Of a stretch of 64,000 nucleotides of DNA, positions 43,254 to 52,208 are shown piece by piece. A program made the translations under genes and the position numbers. The notes under the pieces are model-generated. The model made no database searches. It was not told the DNA's origin and saw nothing but the letters and a program-made list of their open reading frames with translations. The DNA is from Rhodoferax antarcticus ANT.BR (GTDB lineage Bacteria > Pseudomonadota > Gammaproteobacteria > Burkholderiales > Burkholderiaceae_C): contig NZ_MSYM01000011.1 of the NCBI RefSeq assembly GCF_001938565.1, positions 248,001-312,000 of the forward strand, in the 5' to 3' direction. The stretch's first letter is position 1. Every line of letters starts with the position of its first letter.

Positions 43254-45458
43254 TCACGTTTTTTGGAACTCGTTAATACGTATAGCGCGGGCAGCGTACT
43301 CTAAGTAGGTCACCGCAAAATCTGTGTGACCATGCGCATGTTCCACCTCCGCTAAGCATGCAAGCGACACGGGATCATTTGGGACCGCACTGAGAACCAG
43401 CTCTGCTAATTCGGTGATTGCCGTCCAGCGCTGGTCCATTCCGTCCTTACCATCTGAATTAACCTTAGCACAGGACGTTGCCAGAGCATTGGCGACCATT
43501 TTTTGAAGTCGCTGGTGCACTTCCTCCAGAGTGAGCTTTTCGCCAGTTGCAAGCCCTACTCGGCGGTTAGGGTGTGTACAAAGGTGCGCTGGGCGGCTCG
43601 CCTCCCATATGTCCACGATATTTTTTTGGGCAATGCCATCACCTGGATGCTCGATTTTGGCCTGCCATCGGAACCACATTGTCCTCATCGCCGCTGCAAA
43701 GTGCTGACAAACGATGTCGTCGCGCATCAATGGAGATTGCTCTACCTCGTGGCGGAACGCTAAGCGAAACTCATTGAGCTGTAAAAAGTTAGACGCCAAA
43801 TCAATAGCGATATCAAGATATTCGCCCGGAGTTTTCGCTAGCCACTCTGTTCGGCGTAAGTGTGTAAGCGCATCAGTGCTCATGCGGCTCGGGGAGCTAC
43901 GCCCCTCCATTGACACCAAAGGCACCCCCATCCAAAGCACGTCGCAGGTCGTGGTGCCGCCAGTCAGCGGGAATGGGTCGAGCGCAATGTCAATGTCGTG
44001 ATAGGCGAGGTATTGCTTTGCTGTATCGAGTGGAATCAACACCAGTCGGCCAGTATCAATGCCCATGCTGGCGCACCGTGTTCGATAGCCTTCTGCAAAA
44101 TCAGCTTTGCCAAATCCTTTGCCCTCAATCAGTAGGCGGGCAGTCGGCATTTTCTGTAACAACTGACCCCAAAGAGCCAGCACTTCGTCAGTGAGCTTGC
44201 CTAGGTTATTGCATGAGCCAAAGGTGATGAATCCGTTGCTTAGAGCAGGAGTTTTTCGCACTGCATAAAGCGGCTGGTAACGCCACAACGGGTTACGGCT
44301 CAGCGCCCGGTAAGAGCCGGCATAAGTTGGTAGGCGAAACAAGGCCTCTATGAAGAGATGATCGACACCATGCGGTGTGATCACTTCGTCAGTCAGATAG
44401 TAATCAATGGCCGTTAACCCAGTGGTTGCAACAAATCCAAGCCATGTCACCTGAACCGGCGCTGGTTTGCGCACCATGGTTAGCAGGGCGTTATTACCTG
44501 TGTGCCCTGTCATGTCAATCAGGATGTCAATTTCATGCGAGCGAATGCATGTGGCTTGCGCTTCATATCCCATGCCCGACAGGGGTATAAAGTAATCGAC
44601 ATGGCATTTCACCCGCTTGGTGACTTGGTCCTCGCTAGGATGTAGATAAAAGGCATAGACTTCAAATTGCCGGCGATCGAGTTGCGCCAATATGCCCTCG
44701 GCAAAACACATGACTGCGTGCACCCGAAAATCGGGCGACAAAAAACCTATCTTCAGCTTGCGCCAAGGGTCACCTTGCCGCTCCGAATAGCTGGGCCAGT
44801 GAGGTTTGTGGTCTGCTTCAAAAATCTCACCAAATTCGCGTGCAGCGGCCGTCAGTTCTTCTGGGGCTGTTTGTGGGTCAGCCAGCATGAAAAGCAAACG
44901 GTTCGTATGGTTGCTTGGGTCAGTGGGCCATAGGGCAATGGCCGCTGTGCAGTCTTCCACAGCTTCGCGAATTTGGCCGAGTTCGCGGCGGTGAATAGCC
45001 CGCTGTGTCAGTGCTGCCGTTTTTTCCCAGTTGGTTTTTGCCATGGTGTATGCCACCATGGCCGATCCGAAGCCTTTTTCGTTGAGACCAAGCGCATAAC
45101 AACACTGAGCAACGTGCGCCCAACTGGTGGAGTCGGTCGGTCGTAAAGCGCATAACTTTTCTAAAAGTGGCAGCGCCTCTCCGCTGCGCGCCTGCTCCAG
45201 CAGCAAGTTCGTGTAGTTGGCAATCAGTTCGGCATCGGCGGGGCAATACACCACGCCCGTTTGAAATGCTTGTATCGCCGGTTCGAATTGCCGTAGCATT
45301 TTCAGGGCATAGCCCAGAAAACGATTGGCAAGCAGATGACGTTTGTCTTTGCGCAGAGCTTGTTTGCACAGCAGTGTGACTTTCTTCCAGTCTTGGGCTG
45401 CGTGTGCCGCACGAAGGCGTGCATTGCTCTGATCGGTATGTTTGCTATTCGTCGTCAT
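43254..45458 (-). CDS. SPINDLY-type TPR O-linked glycosyltransferase
   Basis: This 734-residue protein has an N-terminal TPR-like helical region (about residues 1-200, with units such as LANRFLGYALKMLRQFEPAI). The O-GlcNAc transferase/SPINDLY catalytic domain follows: KIGFLSPDFRVHAV, IDILIDMTGHTG, TFGSCNNLGKLTDEVLALWG, LLIEGKGFGK, then DIALDPFPLTGGTTTCDVLW with MGVPLVSMEGRSSPSRMS. It transfers a sugar from a nucleotide donor to Ser/Thr. A 200-residue C-terminal extension ends the protein. Lying 123 bases behind a flagellin gene, it probably glycosylates flagellin. Confidence 0.85.
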   Translation of the reverse strand: MTTNSKHTDQSNARLRAAHAAQDWKKVTLLCKQALRKDKRHLLANRFLGYALKMLRQFEPAIQAFQTGVVYCPADAELIANYTNLLLEQARSGEALPLLEKLCALRPTDSTSWAHVAQCCYALGLNEKGFGSAMVAYTMAKTNWEKTAALTQRAIHRRELGQIREAVEDCTAAIALWPTDPSNHTNRLLFMLADPQTAPEELTAAAREFGEIFEADHKPHWPSYSERQGDPWRKLKIGFLSPDFRVHAVMCFAEGILAQLDRRQFEVYAFYLHPSEDQVTKRVKCHVDYFIPLSGMGYEAQATCIRSHEIDILIDMTGHTGNNALLTMVRKPAPVQVTWLGFVATTGLTAIDYYLTDEVITPHGVDHLFIEALFRLPTYAGSYRALSRNPLWRYQPLYAVRKTPALSNGFITFGSCNNLGKLTDEVLALWGQLLQKMPTARLLIEGKGFGKADFAEGYRTRCASMGIDTGRLVLIPLDTAKQYLAYHDIDIALDPFPLTGGTTTCDVLWMGVPLVSMEGRSSPSRMSTDALTHLRRTEWLAKTPGEYLDIAIDLASNFLQLNEFRLAFRHEVEQSPLMRDDIVCQHFAAAMRTMWFRWQAKIEHPGDGIAQKNIVDIWEASRPAHLCTHPNRRVGLATGEKLTLEEVHQRLQKMVANALATSCAKVNSDGKDGMDQRWTAITELAELVLSAVPNDPVSLACLAEVEHAHGHTDFAVTYLEYAARAIRINEFQKT

Positions 45459-45581
45459 TGAAATGAATCTTCCTGCTTTGCCGCAAACATCTTGCTAGAA
45501 CACTGCCTTGCCTTTGTACCAGAATTAAAAAACTGCTGCGACGACGGTACGTGGCTTAAACGACTTACTCTAGGTTCACAC

Positions 45582-47072
45582 TTACTTCAGCAACTGCAGC
45601 ACACCCTGCGGAATCTGGTTGGCCTGCGCCACCATAGCCGTACCAGCTTGCTGCAGGATCTGAGTGCGCGACAAGTTAGCAGTTTCTGCAGCAAAGTCTG
45701 CGTCCAGAATGCGTGATCGCGAAGCCGATAAGTTTTCCGATGTAATGGTGAGTGCAGAGATGGCTGTTTCAAAGCGTGACTGTAAGGCACCCAATTTGGC
45801 GCGTTCACCGCTGATAAAGGACAGCGCTGAATCCACCGTCTTCAGTGATTCCGTTGCTTTATCGAAGGTGGTGATATCGAGGTCAGACACTTTCTTTAGC
45901 GTAGACGCCGTAGCCGCCGCCCCCAAAGCGTTGGTAGTGGTTTGAGCCACCGCAAAAGACTTCTCAGAGTCAAACGTGACATAACCGGACACCAAGGCGT
46001 TTTCGGCAATGGCGTCAGCCGTCAGAGTCACAGCAGAACCAACATCACCCCCGGTGTTATTCAATTTTTGCACAGTGACGTTGCCCGCGTTGGAGAAGAC
46101 CGCCGTGTCAGAAACTTGAATATCGTTACCTGTCGCATTCGTCAAAAGGATCGCAGTTTTACCAGAGTTGAGGGCTGCGGTGACCCCTGTCTTTGAAGAC
46201 TGATCGTTGATGGCACTTACAGCTGCAGAAAGCCCGTCTGCCGTGTCTTTTGCAGACAGGGTGAACGAAATTGTTTGGGCTGTGCTGTTGTCGGACTTCA
46301 GTTCTAGCGAATACGCGCCTGCAGACGCAAAGGTCAGGCTCGACGCAGTCCGCGCTGTGGCGACCACGCCGGTTTCGTCCTTGACAGCATTGACACTGGC
46401 CGCAATATTTAGAGCTGTTGCATGACTGGCAACACTGACGTCCTTTTTGCCCACAAAGCCACTGACTGCTAGCGTGCCAGCTAACACGCCATTCGCACCA
46501 AAGGCACCCGCAGTTCCCGTGCCGCCAACCGCTAGAGTACCAGCCGCAACCACTTGGTTATTTCCGTACACACTGGTGCGCAAATTGGCAGTGGCCGCCA
46601 CAATAACTTGGTTGGCATTTGCGCCCACCTGGAACTGCTGTGTGCCAAAGCTGCCATCCAGCAACTTGGTGCCATTGAACTCGGTGGTTTGAGAGATGCG
46701 TTCCAGCTCTGCCACCAGTTGCCCAACTTCTGCCTGCAGTGCTTGGCGGTCCCCCGCGCTGTTTGACGCGTTGGCTGACTGCACCGCCAGTTCACGCACC
46801 CGTTGCAAAATATCGCCCGCTGCCTTCATGGCACCTTCTGTCACTTGGGCTAGAGATATACCGTCGCCAGCATTGCGCACCGCCTGATTTAGACCGCGAA
46901 TCTGGCTGGTGAAGCGCTCAGAAATAGCCAGGCCAGCCGCATCGTCTTTGGCGCTGTTGATGCGCAAGCCCGATGAAAGGCGTTGAATGGAGGTGTTGAG
47001 TGACGTCTGGCTCATGCTCAGATTACGCTGCGCAGTGAGAGACGCGACGTTGGTGTTGATGGTGGCGGCCAT
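45582..47072 (-). CDS. fliC: flagellin FliC (copy 1, minus strand)
   Basis: This 496-residue filament protein has the conserved N-terminal D0/D1 region ([60 protein letters not shown]). The C-terminal region ends [21 protein letters not shown]. The middle domain is Ala/Thr/Ser-rich and suited to O-glycosylation. It is about 88-90% identical to copy 2 along its entire length, including the normally variable centre. A good AAGGAG site precedes the ATG. No clear sigma-28 promoter was found upstream. Confidence 0.97.
   Translation of the reverse strand: MAATINTNVASLTAQRNLSMSQTSLNTSIQRLSSGLRINSAKDDAAGLAISERFTSQIRGLNQAVRNAGDGISLAQVTEGAMKAAGDILQRVRELAVQSANASNSAGDRQALQAEVGQLVAELERISQTTEFNGTKLLDGSFGTQQFQVGANANQVIVAATANLRTSVYGNNQVVAAGTLAVGGTGTAGAFGANGVLAGTLAVSGFVGKKDVSVASHATALNIAASVNAVKDETGVVATARTASSLTFASAGAYSLELKSDNSTAQTISFTLSAKDTADGLSAAVSAINDQSSKTGVTAALNSGKTAILLTNATGNDIQVSDTAVFSNAGNVTVQKLNNTGGDVGSAVTLTADAIAENALVSGYVTFDSEKSFAVAQTTTNALGAAATASTLKKVSDLDITTFDKATESLKTVDSALSFISGERAKLGALQSRFETAISALTITSENLSASRSRILDADFAAETANLSRTQILQQAGTAMVAQANQIPQGVLQLLK
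46336..46466 (-). repeat. 131-bp block identical to 48092-48222
   Basis: Read on the minus strand this part of fliC copy 1 is identical base for base to fliC copy 2 at 48092-48222. It covers [20 protein letters not shown] and the segment to VATARTASS. It lies in the central domain, where paralogous flagellins usually differ most. Confidence 0.85.
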
Positions 47073-47485
47073 GGTGAACTCCTTAAAGGCGGGTAACCCA
47101 CATTGCTATCCAATTAAGGCAGGCGGGCAACGCGGTAGATGAGTGAATTGTGGAGAGTGCCGTGCGCTGCAGTGCCCCAATAACCCGCGCTAAAACCGCC
47201 TTTATTTTGGTTTTGACCTCAAGTTCCCTGCGTTTCCTCCGACGGGGTGGCTTTGTTAGCGCATATTGGGATGGGCTGTGGCCTGCGCGAAAAAAAGAAG
47301 TGTCAAACCACTTGTTTGCCATTCAAGTTTTCTGCTGGATACCCGAAAACTATTCCAACGGACCAATTTGATGGCCCGTCGTTTACAGAAGGCCAACCGG
47401 CACTGCAAACACGAGGGTCCAGCATAGTGCTCCCCTTGGCTGGCGGTAACGCCATATTCAGTAAGTTCTTTTTAGGAGATTTGCA
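47073..47485. promoter_or_regulatory. divergent flagellin intergenic region
   Basis: The 413-base spacer separates the two flagellin genes. It contains a good sigma-28 promoter for the plus-strand copy (47323-47349) and a strong ribosome site for each gene. On the minus-strand side I find no comparable promoter; the best candidate near 47185-47215 has wrong spacing. An A-rich tract lies at 47289-47296. Confidence 0.6.
47323..47349 (+). promoter_or_regulatory. sigma-28 (FliA) promoter for fliC copy 2
   Basis: TCAAGTTT (47323-47330), 11 bases, then CCCGAAAA (47342-47349) matches TAAAGTTT-N11-GCCGATAA at 13 of 16 positions with exact spacing. It lies 136 bases upstream of the ATG, giving a long leader. 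Confidence 0.75.
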
Positions 47486-48976
47486 ATGGCTTCCACCATC
47501 AACACCAACGTCGCGTCTCTCACCGCTCAACGCAATCTGGGCATGAGTCAGACTTCACTCAACACCTCTATTCAACGCCTGTCATCGGGCTTGCGCATTA
47601 ACAGCGCCAAAGACGACGCGGCAGGATTGGCCATCTCAGAACGCTTCACTGGTCAAATTCGCGGTATGAACCAGGCGGTGCGCAACGCCGGCGATGGCAT
47701 TTCTCTCGCGCAAACCGCTGAAGGCGCGCTCAAGGCTTCGGGCGACATCCTGCAACGGGTGCGTGAACTGGCGGTGCAGTCGGCCAACGCGTCAAACAGC
47801 GCGGGGGACCGCCAAGCACTGCAGGCAGAAGTTGGGCAACTGGTGGCAGAGCTGGACCGCATCTCGCAAACCACCGAGTTCAATGGCACCAAGCTGCTAG
47901 ATGGTAGCTTTGGCACACAGCAGTTCCAGGTGGGCGCCAATGCCAACCAGACCATCGTTGCCGCAACAGGTAACCTGCGCACCAGTGTGTACGGAAATAA
48001 CCAGGTGGTTGCGGCTGGTACTCTAGCGGCTAGCGGCACGGGAGCTGTGGGTGCCTTTGGCTCGAATGGCGTGTCAGCTGGCACGCTGGCGGTCAGTGGC
48101 TTTGTGGGCAAAAAGGACGTCAGTGTTGCCAGTCATGCAACAGCTCTAAATATTGCGGCCAGTGTCAATGCTGTCAAGGACGAAACCGGCGTGGTCGCCA
48201 CAGCGCGGACTGCGTCGAGCCTTTCCTTTGCGGCTGCAGGCGCGTATTCGCTAGTACTGAAGTCCGACAACAGCACAGCCCAAACAATTTCGTTCACCCT
48301 TTCTGCAACCAATACTGCAGACGGGCTTTCTGCAGCTGTGAGTGCCATCAACGATCAGTCTTCAAAGACAGGGGTTAGCGCAGCCCTCGACGCTGGTAAA
48401 ACTAAAATCCTTTTGACAAATGCGACAGGTAACGATATTCAAGTTTCTGACACGGCAGTCGCCAACGCGGGCAGCGTCACTGTGCAAAAATTGAATAACA
48501 CCGGGGATAATGTTGGTTCTCCTGCTGTGACTCTGGCGGCTGACACCGTTGCCGAAAACGCCTTGGTGTCCGGTTATGTCACGTTTGACTCTGAGAAGTC
48601 TTTTGCGGTGGCTCAAACCACTACCAACGCTTTGGGGGCGGCGGCTACGGCGTCTACGCTAAAGAAAGTGTCTGAGCTTGATATCACTGATTTTGCCAAA
48701 GCAACGGAATCACTGAAGACGGTGGATTCAGCGCTGTCCTTTATCAACGGTGAACGCGCCAAGTTGGGCGCCTTGCAGTCACGCTTTGAAACCTCCATCA
48801 ACAATCTGCAAGTGACGTCAGAGAACCTGTCTGCATCGCGTAGCCGTATTTTGGACGCAGACTTTGCCGCAGAAACAGCCAACTTGTCACGTGCCCAGAT
48901 TCTTCAGCAGGCAGGTACCGCCATGGTGGCGCAGGCCAACCAGTTGCCGCAGGGTGTGTTGGCTCTGCTGCGTTAA
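47486..48976 (+). CDS. fliC: flagellin FliC (copy 2, plus strand)
   Basis: This 496-residue flagellin has the same architecture as copy 1: N-terminal [20 protein letters not shown] and C-terminal [21 protein letters not shown]. Differences are spread over the gene, with a few one-residue indels in the centre ([20 protein letters not shown]). It has a sigma-28 promoter and a strong terminator, so it is likely the main expressed flagellin. fliD, fliS and fliT follow. Confidence 0.97.
   Translation: MASTINTNVASLTAQRNLGMSQTSLNTSIQRLSSGLRINSAKDDAAGLAISERFTGQIRGMNQAVRNAGDGISLAQTAEGALKASGDILQRVRELAVQSANASNSAGDRQALQAEVGQLVAELDRISQTTEFNGTKLLDGSFGTQQFQVGANANQTIVAATGNLRTSVYGNNQVVAAGTLAASGTGAVGAFGSNGVSAGTLAVSGFVGKKDVSVASHATALNIAASVNAVKDETGVVATARTASSLSFAAAGAYSLVLKSDNSTAQTISFTLSATNTADGLSAAVSAINDQSSKTGVSAALDAGKTKILLTNATGNDIQVSDTAVANAGSVTVQKLNNTGDNVGSPAVTLAADTVAENALVSGYVTFDSEKSFAVAQTTTNALGAAATASTLKKVSELDITDFAKATESLKTVDSALSFINGERAKLGALQSRFETSINNLQVTSENLSASRSRILDADFAAETANLSRAQILQQAGTAMVAQANQLPQGVLALLR
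48092..48222 (+). repeat. 131-bp block identical to 46336-46466 (inverted)
   Basis: See the matching block in fliC copy 1. Perfect identity here, against roughly 10% divergence elsewhere, points to recent gene conversion or selection. Confidence 0.85.
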
Positions 48977-48999
48977 TTCGGTAAAAACGGTTAACGCGA

Positions 49000-49020
49000 A
49001 CAAGGGCTCTTAGCCCTTGT
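49000..49020 (+). terminator. first hairpin behind fliC copy 2
   Basis: ACAAGGGCT-CTT-AGCCCTTGT is a perfect 9-bp inverted repeat with a 3-base loop. It has no T run, so by itself it may protect the message 3' end rather than end transcription. Confidence 0.55.
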
Positions 49021-49032
49021 CACAGTGCCCCA

Positions 49033-49071
49033 GGCGGCGACGGTTTTTCTGTCGCCGCCCTTTTGGTTTTT
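49033..49071 (+). terminator. strong rho-independent terminator of fliC copy 2
   Basis: GGCGGCGAC (49033-49041), a 9-base loop, then GTCGCCGCC (49051-49059) form a perfect GC-rich stem, followed by CTTTTGGTTTTT. It should end the fliC transcript before fliD. Confidence 0.9.
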
Positions 49072-49183
49072 GGAGTTTGTGCTGCAGGAGTCAGAAATGG
49101 GTGTGATCTGCGGGGCTTGACGAGCCTTAACAGACCGCATATTCCCGGCAGAATGCTTGCAGCTTAGTTTTCAGGAGGTTTGT

Positions 49184-50599
49184 ATGGCCACTATTTCATC
49201 GCCAGGCGTTGGTACCAACGGACTGGATGTCAAAAGTATCATCTCGCAATTGGTTACGTTAGAGAAGCGCCCACTTGACAACCTCAAGGTGCAGGCGGCA
49301 GTAGTCAACACCAAGATCTCAGCCTTTGGCCAAATTAAATCGCTGGTTTCGGCTTTGGCAGACGCGGCGGGCAGTTTGACCAGCTTGACGGGGTGGAACG
49401 GCGTGTCCACCACATCGTCTGATAGCAAGTTTGTCAGCGCTACGGCCATCGGCGGTACTCAGCCCACCAGTTTCAGTGTGGAGGTGCAGAGCTTGGCCAA
49501 GGCGCAGTCCACGGCCTCGGCACCTGTGTTGCCTGTGGGCGCTGCGGTAGGCGCTGGTACGCTGCGCTTAACGCAGGGCGCTTGGTCTGGCGCGGTGTTT
49601 ACGGCCGGTGCAGGCCAACCGCTGGACATTGCCGTGTCTGCAGGCGACAGCGTTTCTGACATTGCCAGCAAGATCAACGGCGCCAATGCCAGCGTCACCG
49701 CTACGGTGCTGACCGATGCCTCTGGCGAGCGCCTGCTGTTGCGCAGCAAGGCCACAGGCGAGGCGTCTGGGTTTAACCTGACGGTCGATGAAGGCCCAAC
49801 TGGTAACAACACCGACATGACAGGCCTTTCGCGCTTGACCACGATTAACGCCATGGTGACGCAGTCCGCAGCCGATGCCAAAGCTACGGTCAACGGTATT
49901 GCAGTCAGCTCTGCCACCAATACCTTTGACAAGACCATCTCCGGTGTCACCTTCAAGGCAGAGCAGGTGACCACAACGCCCATTGAAATCACGGTGTCCA
50001 AAGACACCTCGGCGGTGCAAGCCAAGGTGGATGATTTTGTGAAGGCGTACAACGCCATTAACCAGCTACTGCAAGACGCTACCAAGTACGACGCTGGCGC
50101 CAAATCGGCCGGCTTGCTGCAGGGGGATTCGACCGCTATTGGCTTGCAAAACTCGCTACGCTCGGCCATGCAGTCTGTGACGACCAGCGGTGGTGCCTTT
50201 CAGCGGCTGGCTGATATCGGTATCGCTCAGGAGCGCGGCGGTAATCTATCCGTCAACGCCACCAAGCTGAACAAGGCGCTCACTGAGAATCCGGATCAGG
50301 TCAGAGATCTGTTTCGCAATACGGGCGGCGGTGCGGTGGATGGCATTGCCGTGAAGGTGAAGGCGCTGACGACCAATTTGTTGTCGAACGATGGGTTTTT
50401 TAAGTCCAAGGATGACACCTTGCAGATGTCTCTTAAACGCATCAGCAAAGACCAGCTGCGTGTGAATGAGCGGGTGAATGCTTTCGAACAACGCATTACC
50501 CGCCAGTACAACGCGCTCGACACACAGCTGAGTAACTTGAACGGCCTGAACGCGTACATCGCGCAACAGGTGACGACTTGGAACAAGTCAAACGGATGA
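49184..50599 (+). CDS. fliD: filament cap protein FliD
   Basis: This 471-residue cap protein directs flagellin assembly. The N-terminus MATISSPGVGTNGLDVKSII, then SQLVTLEKRPLDNLKVQA, and the terminal YNALDTQLSNLNGLNAYIAQ with QVTTWNK are family hallmarks. The ATG at 49184 is chosen because AGGAGG lies just upstream at 49172-49177. Central region is Ala/Thr-rich. A promoter could lie near TTGACG (49117), but its -10 is weak. Confidence 0.95.
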   Translation: MATISSPGVGTNGLDVKSIISQLVTLEKRPLDNLKVQAAVVNTKISAFGQIKSLVSALADAAGSLTSLTGWNGVSTTSSDSKFVSATAIGGTQPTSFSVEVQSLAKAQSTASAPVLPVGAAVGAGTLRLTQGAWSGAVFTAGAGQPLDIAVSAGDSVSDIASKINGANASVTATVLTDASGERLLLRSKATGEASGFNLTVDEGPTGNNTDMTGLSRLTTINAMVTQSAADAKATVNGIAVSSATNTFDKTISGVTFKAEQVTTTPIEITVSKDTSAVQAKVDDFVKAYNAINQLLQDATKYDAGAKSAGLLQGDSTAIGLQNSLRSAMQSVTTSGGAFQRLADIGIAQERGGNLSVNATKLNKALTENPDQVRDLFRNTGGGAVDGIAVKVKALTTNLLSNDGFFKSKDDTLQMSLKRISKDQLRVNERVNAFEQRITRQYNALDTQLSNLNGLNAYIAQQVTTWNKSNG

Positions 50600-50664
50600 T
50601 TTGGCGCTTCAGTTTCTTCGGGGTTGGCCGATAAATTAAGTACCAACCCAGAAGGATCGACAGC

Positions 50665-51117
50665 ATGTTTAGCGCTTACAACCCCCGTGCATCGAATGCA
50701 TACCAGCGTATCAATGTTGAAACGAGCATGCACACCATGGACCAGCACCAGCTTGTCAGCCTGTTGCTGCAGGGCGCCATCAGCGCTATTGCCACGGCAC
50801 GCGGTGCGCTGGTCCGTGGTGATGTGTTGCTCAAGTGCAATTCGGTCACCAAGGCGATCCGCATCATTGATGAAGGCTTGACTACCGCGCTGGACCGCGA
50901 AGATGGCGGTGAGCTAGCAGTGAATCTTGGCAACTTGTATGACTACTGCATTCGCCGTTTGATTACGGCCAACGCTCGCAATGATGACGACATGATGCTG
51001 GAAGTGCAGCGCCTGATCGAGCCCATTGCCGTGAGCTGGAACGCCATCAAAAATGGCGGTGCAGCCCTAAGGCCAGAGCCCGCTTTTGCAGGCCAGCGCG
51101 TACTGATGGAGGCCTAA
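50665..51117 (+). CDS. fliS: flagellin export chaperone FliS
   Basis: This 150-residue chaperone binds the C-terminus of flagellin. YNPRASNAYQRINVETSMHT is the typical start (AYxxV-like), followed by QHQLVSLLLQGAISAIATAR and LGNLYDYCIRRLITANARND. The C-terminal tail is a little longer than in E. coli FliS. It is 65 bases behind fliD and three bases ahead of fliT. Confidence 0.94.
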   Translation: MFSAYNPRASNAYQRINVETSMHTMDQHQLVSLLLQGAISAIATARGALVRGDVLLKCNSVTKAIRIIDEGLTTALDREDGGELAVNLGNLYDYCIRRLITANARNDDDMMLEVQRLIEPIAVSWNAIKNGGAALRPEPAFAGQRVLMEA

Positions 51118-51120
51118 GCC

Positions 51121-51420
51121 ATGTCACAACAACTCATCGACTACTACAAAGCCATCGAAAACAGCAGCGCCAAAATGCTTGACGCCGCCAAAACCGAGGA
51201 TTGGGAGCAGGTGGTGCGCTTTGAGGGTGCTTGCGCGGTGCTGATCGAGCAGCTGCGCGAGCGTGCTGCAAGCGAGCAACTGCACCCCGAGCAGCGCGCC
51301 GAGAAGACCCGCATCATGCAGCGCATCTTGAACAACGACGCGCAAGTCCGCTACCTCGCGGAGCCCTGGCTCATGCATTGCGAGCAAACCCAGCAGGGGC
51401 AGGCACAGTATCTGCACTGA
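51121..51420 (+). CDS. fliT: FliT-like export chaperone
   Basis: This 99-residue helical protein lies directly after fliS and fits FliT in length and pattern (LIDYYKAIENSSAKMLDAAK with EDWEQVVRFEGACAVLIEQL). FliT binds FliD and, in enterics, also inhibits FlhDC. Sequence conservation of FliT is low; position carries much of the call. Confidence 0.82.
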   Translation: MSQQLIDYYKAIENSSAKMLDAAKTEDWEQVVRFEGACAVLIEQLRERAASEQLHPEQRAEKTRIMQRILNNDAQVRYLAEPWLMHCEQTQQGQAQYLH

Positions 51421-51450
51421 TGGCGGTTTGCCTGCGCAGTGGGGATTATA

Positions 51451-51508
51451 TGAAAAATAGTGCTCTAGCCCTTGTGCAGTATGCGCTAGCAGCTATTAAA
51501 AAAATAGT
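51451..51508 (+). repeat. dispersed palindromic repeat
   Basis: TGAAAAATAGTGCTCTAGCC, then CTTGTGCAGTATGCG and CTAGCAGCTATTAAAAAAAT. Outer ATAG/CTAT and inner CTAG/CTAG pairs give dyad symmetry. Confidence 0.7.
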
Positions 51509-51780
51509 ATATCTAAGCATCTGTTGATGCCATTGGCGTTAGGGTTAATGCACTCAGTGCGCAGATTCAAGGCAGTGCAAAAACGGCAGAATCGTGAAGT
51601 GGTTAGGCTCAATGCGTCGCAACGCAAACGCATCGCGAGCAAATGAAAACTTCCACCTTTCCATCTCTGCGAGTCAAGGCTGAATTGCCCTGCGCGATAC
51701 CCGACACGCTTTTGTGCCGTTGTTGCTGGTAGCCGCAAGACGCTGCGTAGCAAAAGCTCAGACGGTTTTGTAGATCGCGA

Positions 51781-51834
51781 ATCAAATAGTGCTCTAGCCC
51801 TTTTGCAATAAGGGCGAGTTGCTATCTTATTTTC
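51781..51834 (+). repeat. dispersed palindromic repeat, best-preserved copy
   Basis: AAATAGTGCTCTAGCCCTT, then TTGCAAT, then AAGGGCGAGTTGCTATCTT. The stem GCCCTT/AAGGGC and outer ATAG/CTAT pairs form a clear dyad. Suitable as a query for the family. Confidence 0.75.
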
Positions 51835-51917
51835 AGCGACGCAGTTTGCCGCACAATGGGGTTGCGCGGCATACTGGTTCGCTTTGTAACTGCTTCCTAG
51901 ACCTAACAACACCTGAA

Positions 51918-52208
51918 ATGAATACGGCTGAACTCATCACCGCCCACCTCAATGCGCCCTACGGCGCAGTGATAACGGTGGATGATTTGGCGCAGTCCCT
52001 GCGCACAGGCCAGCGCAAGGCCCGCACGGCAGCTGGCAATGCGGTTCTGGCGTATTTGTTCACCGAACTCGAGCCAAGGTTGATCGTGACTTGTGCCCAA
52101 GAGGTGGGTGCCAACGTCAGTAGTGCCCATTCTTTGTACCTTGATACCTTGGCTCACGCGGCGCACCCCAGCCCGGCGTGGGAGCGGGCGGTAGCCGATT
52201 GGTTATGA
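51918..52208 (+). CDS. small partner protein of the AbiEii-like gene
   Basis: I do not recognise this 96-residue protein by sequence. It reads MNTAELITAHLNAPYGAVIT, then VDDLAQSLRTGQRKARTAAG. Its stop overlaps the following start (ATGA), so the two are translationally coupled, as in toxin-antitoxin pairs. It could be the antitoxin of the AbiEii-like protein, although it shows no clear helix-turn-helix of the AbiEi type. Confidence 0.6.
   Translation: MNTAELITAHLNAPYGAVITVDDLAQSLRTGQRKARTAAGNAVLAYLFTELEPRLIVTCAQEVGANVSSAHSLYLDTLAHAAHPSPAWERAVADWL

Larger units (their letters stand above)
51421..51917. other. gene-free stretch with two dispersed repeats
   Basis: No gene is supported in these 497 bases. 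Two well-preserved copies of the dispersed palindromic repeat (51451-51508 and 51781-51834) lie here. The sequence between them has no coding bias. It marks the border between fliT and the AbiEii-like module and may be a scar of insertion. Confidence 0.6.

Noticed and set aside
47185-47215. Candidate sigma-28 promoter for fliC copy 1 on the minus strand
   Set aside because: Best -35-like and -10-like elements are two bases off the required spacing and match poorly.
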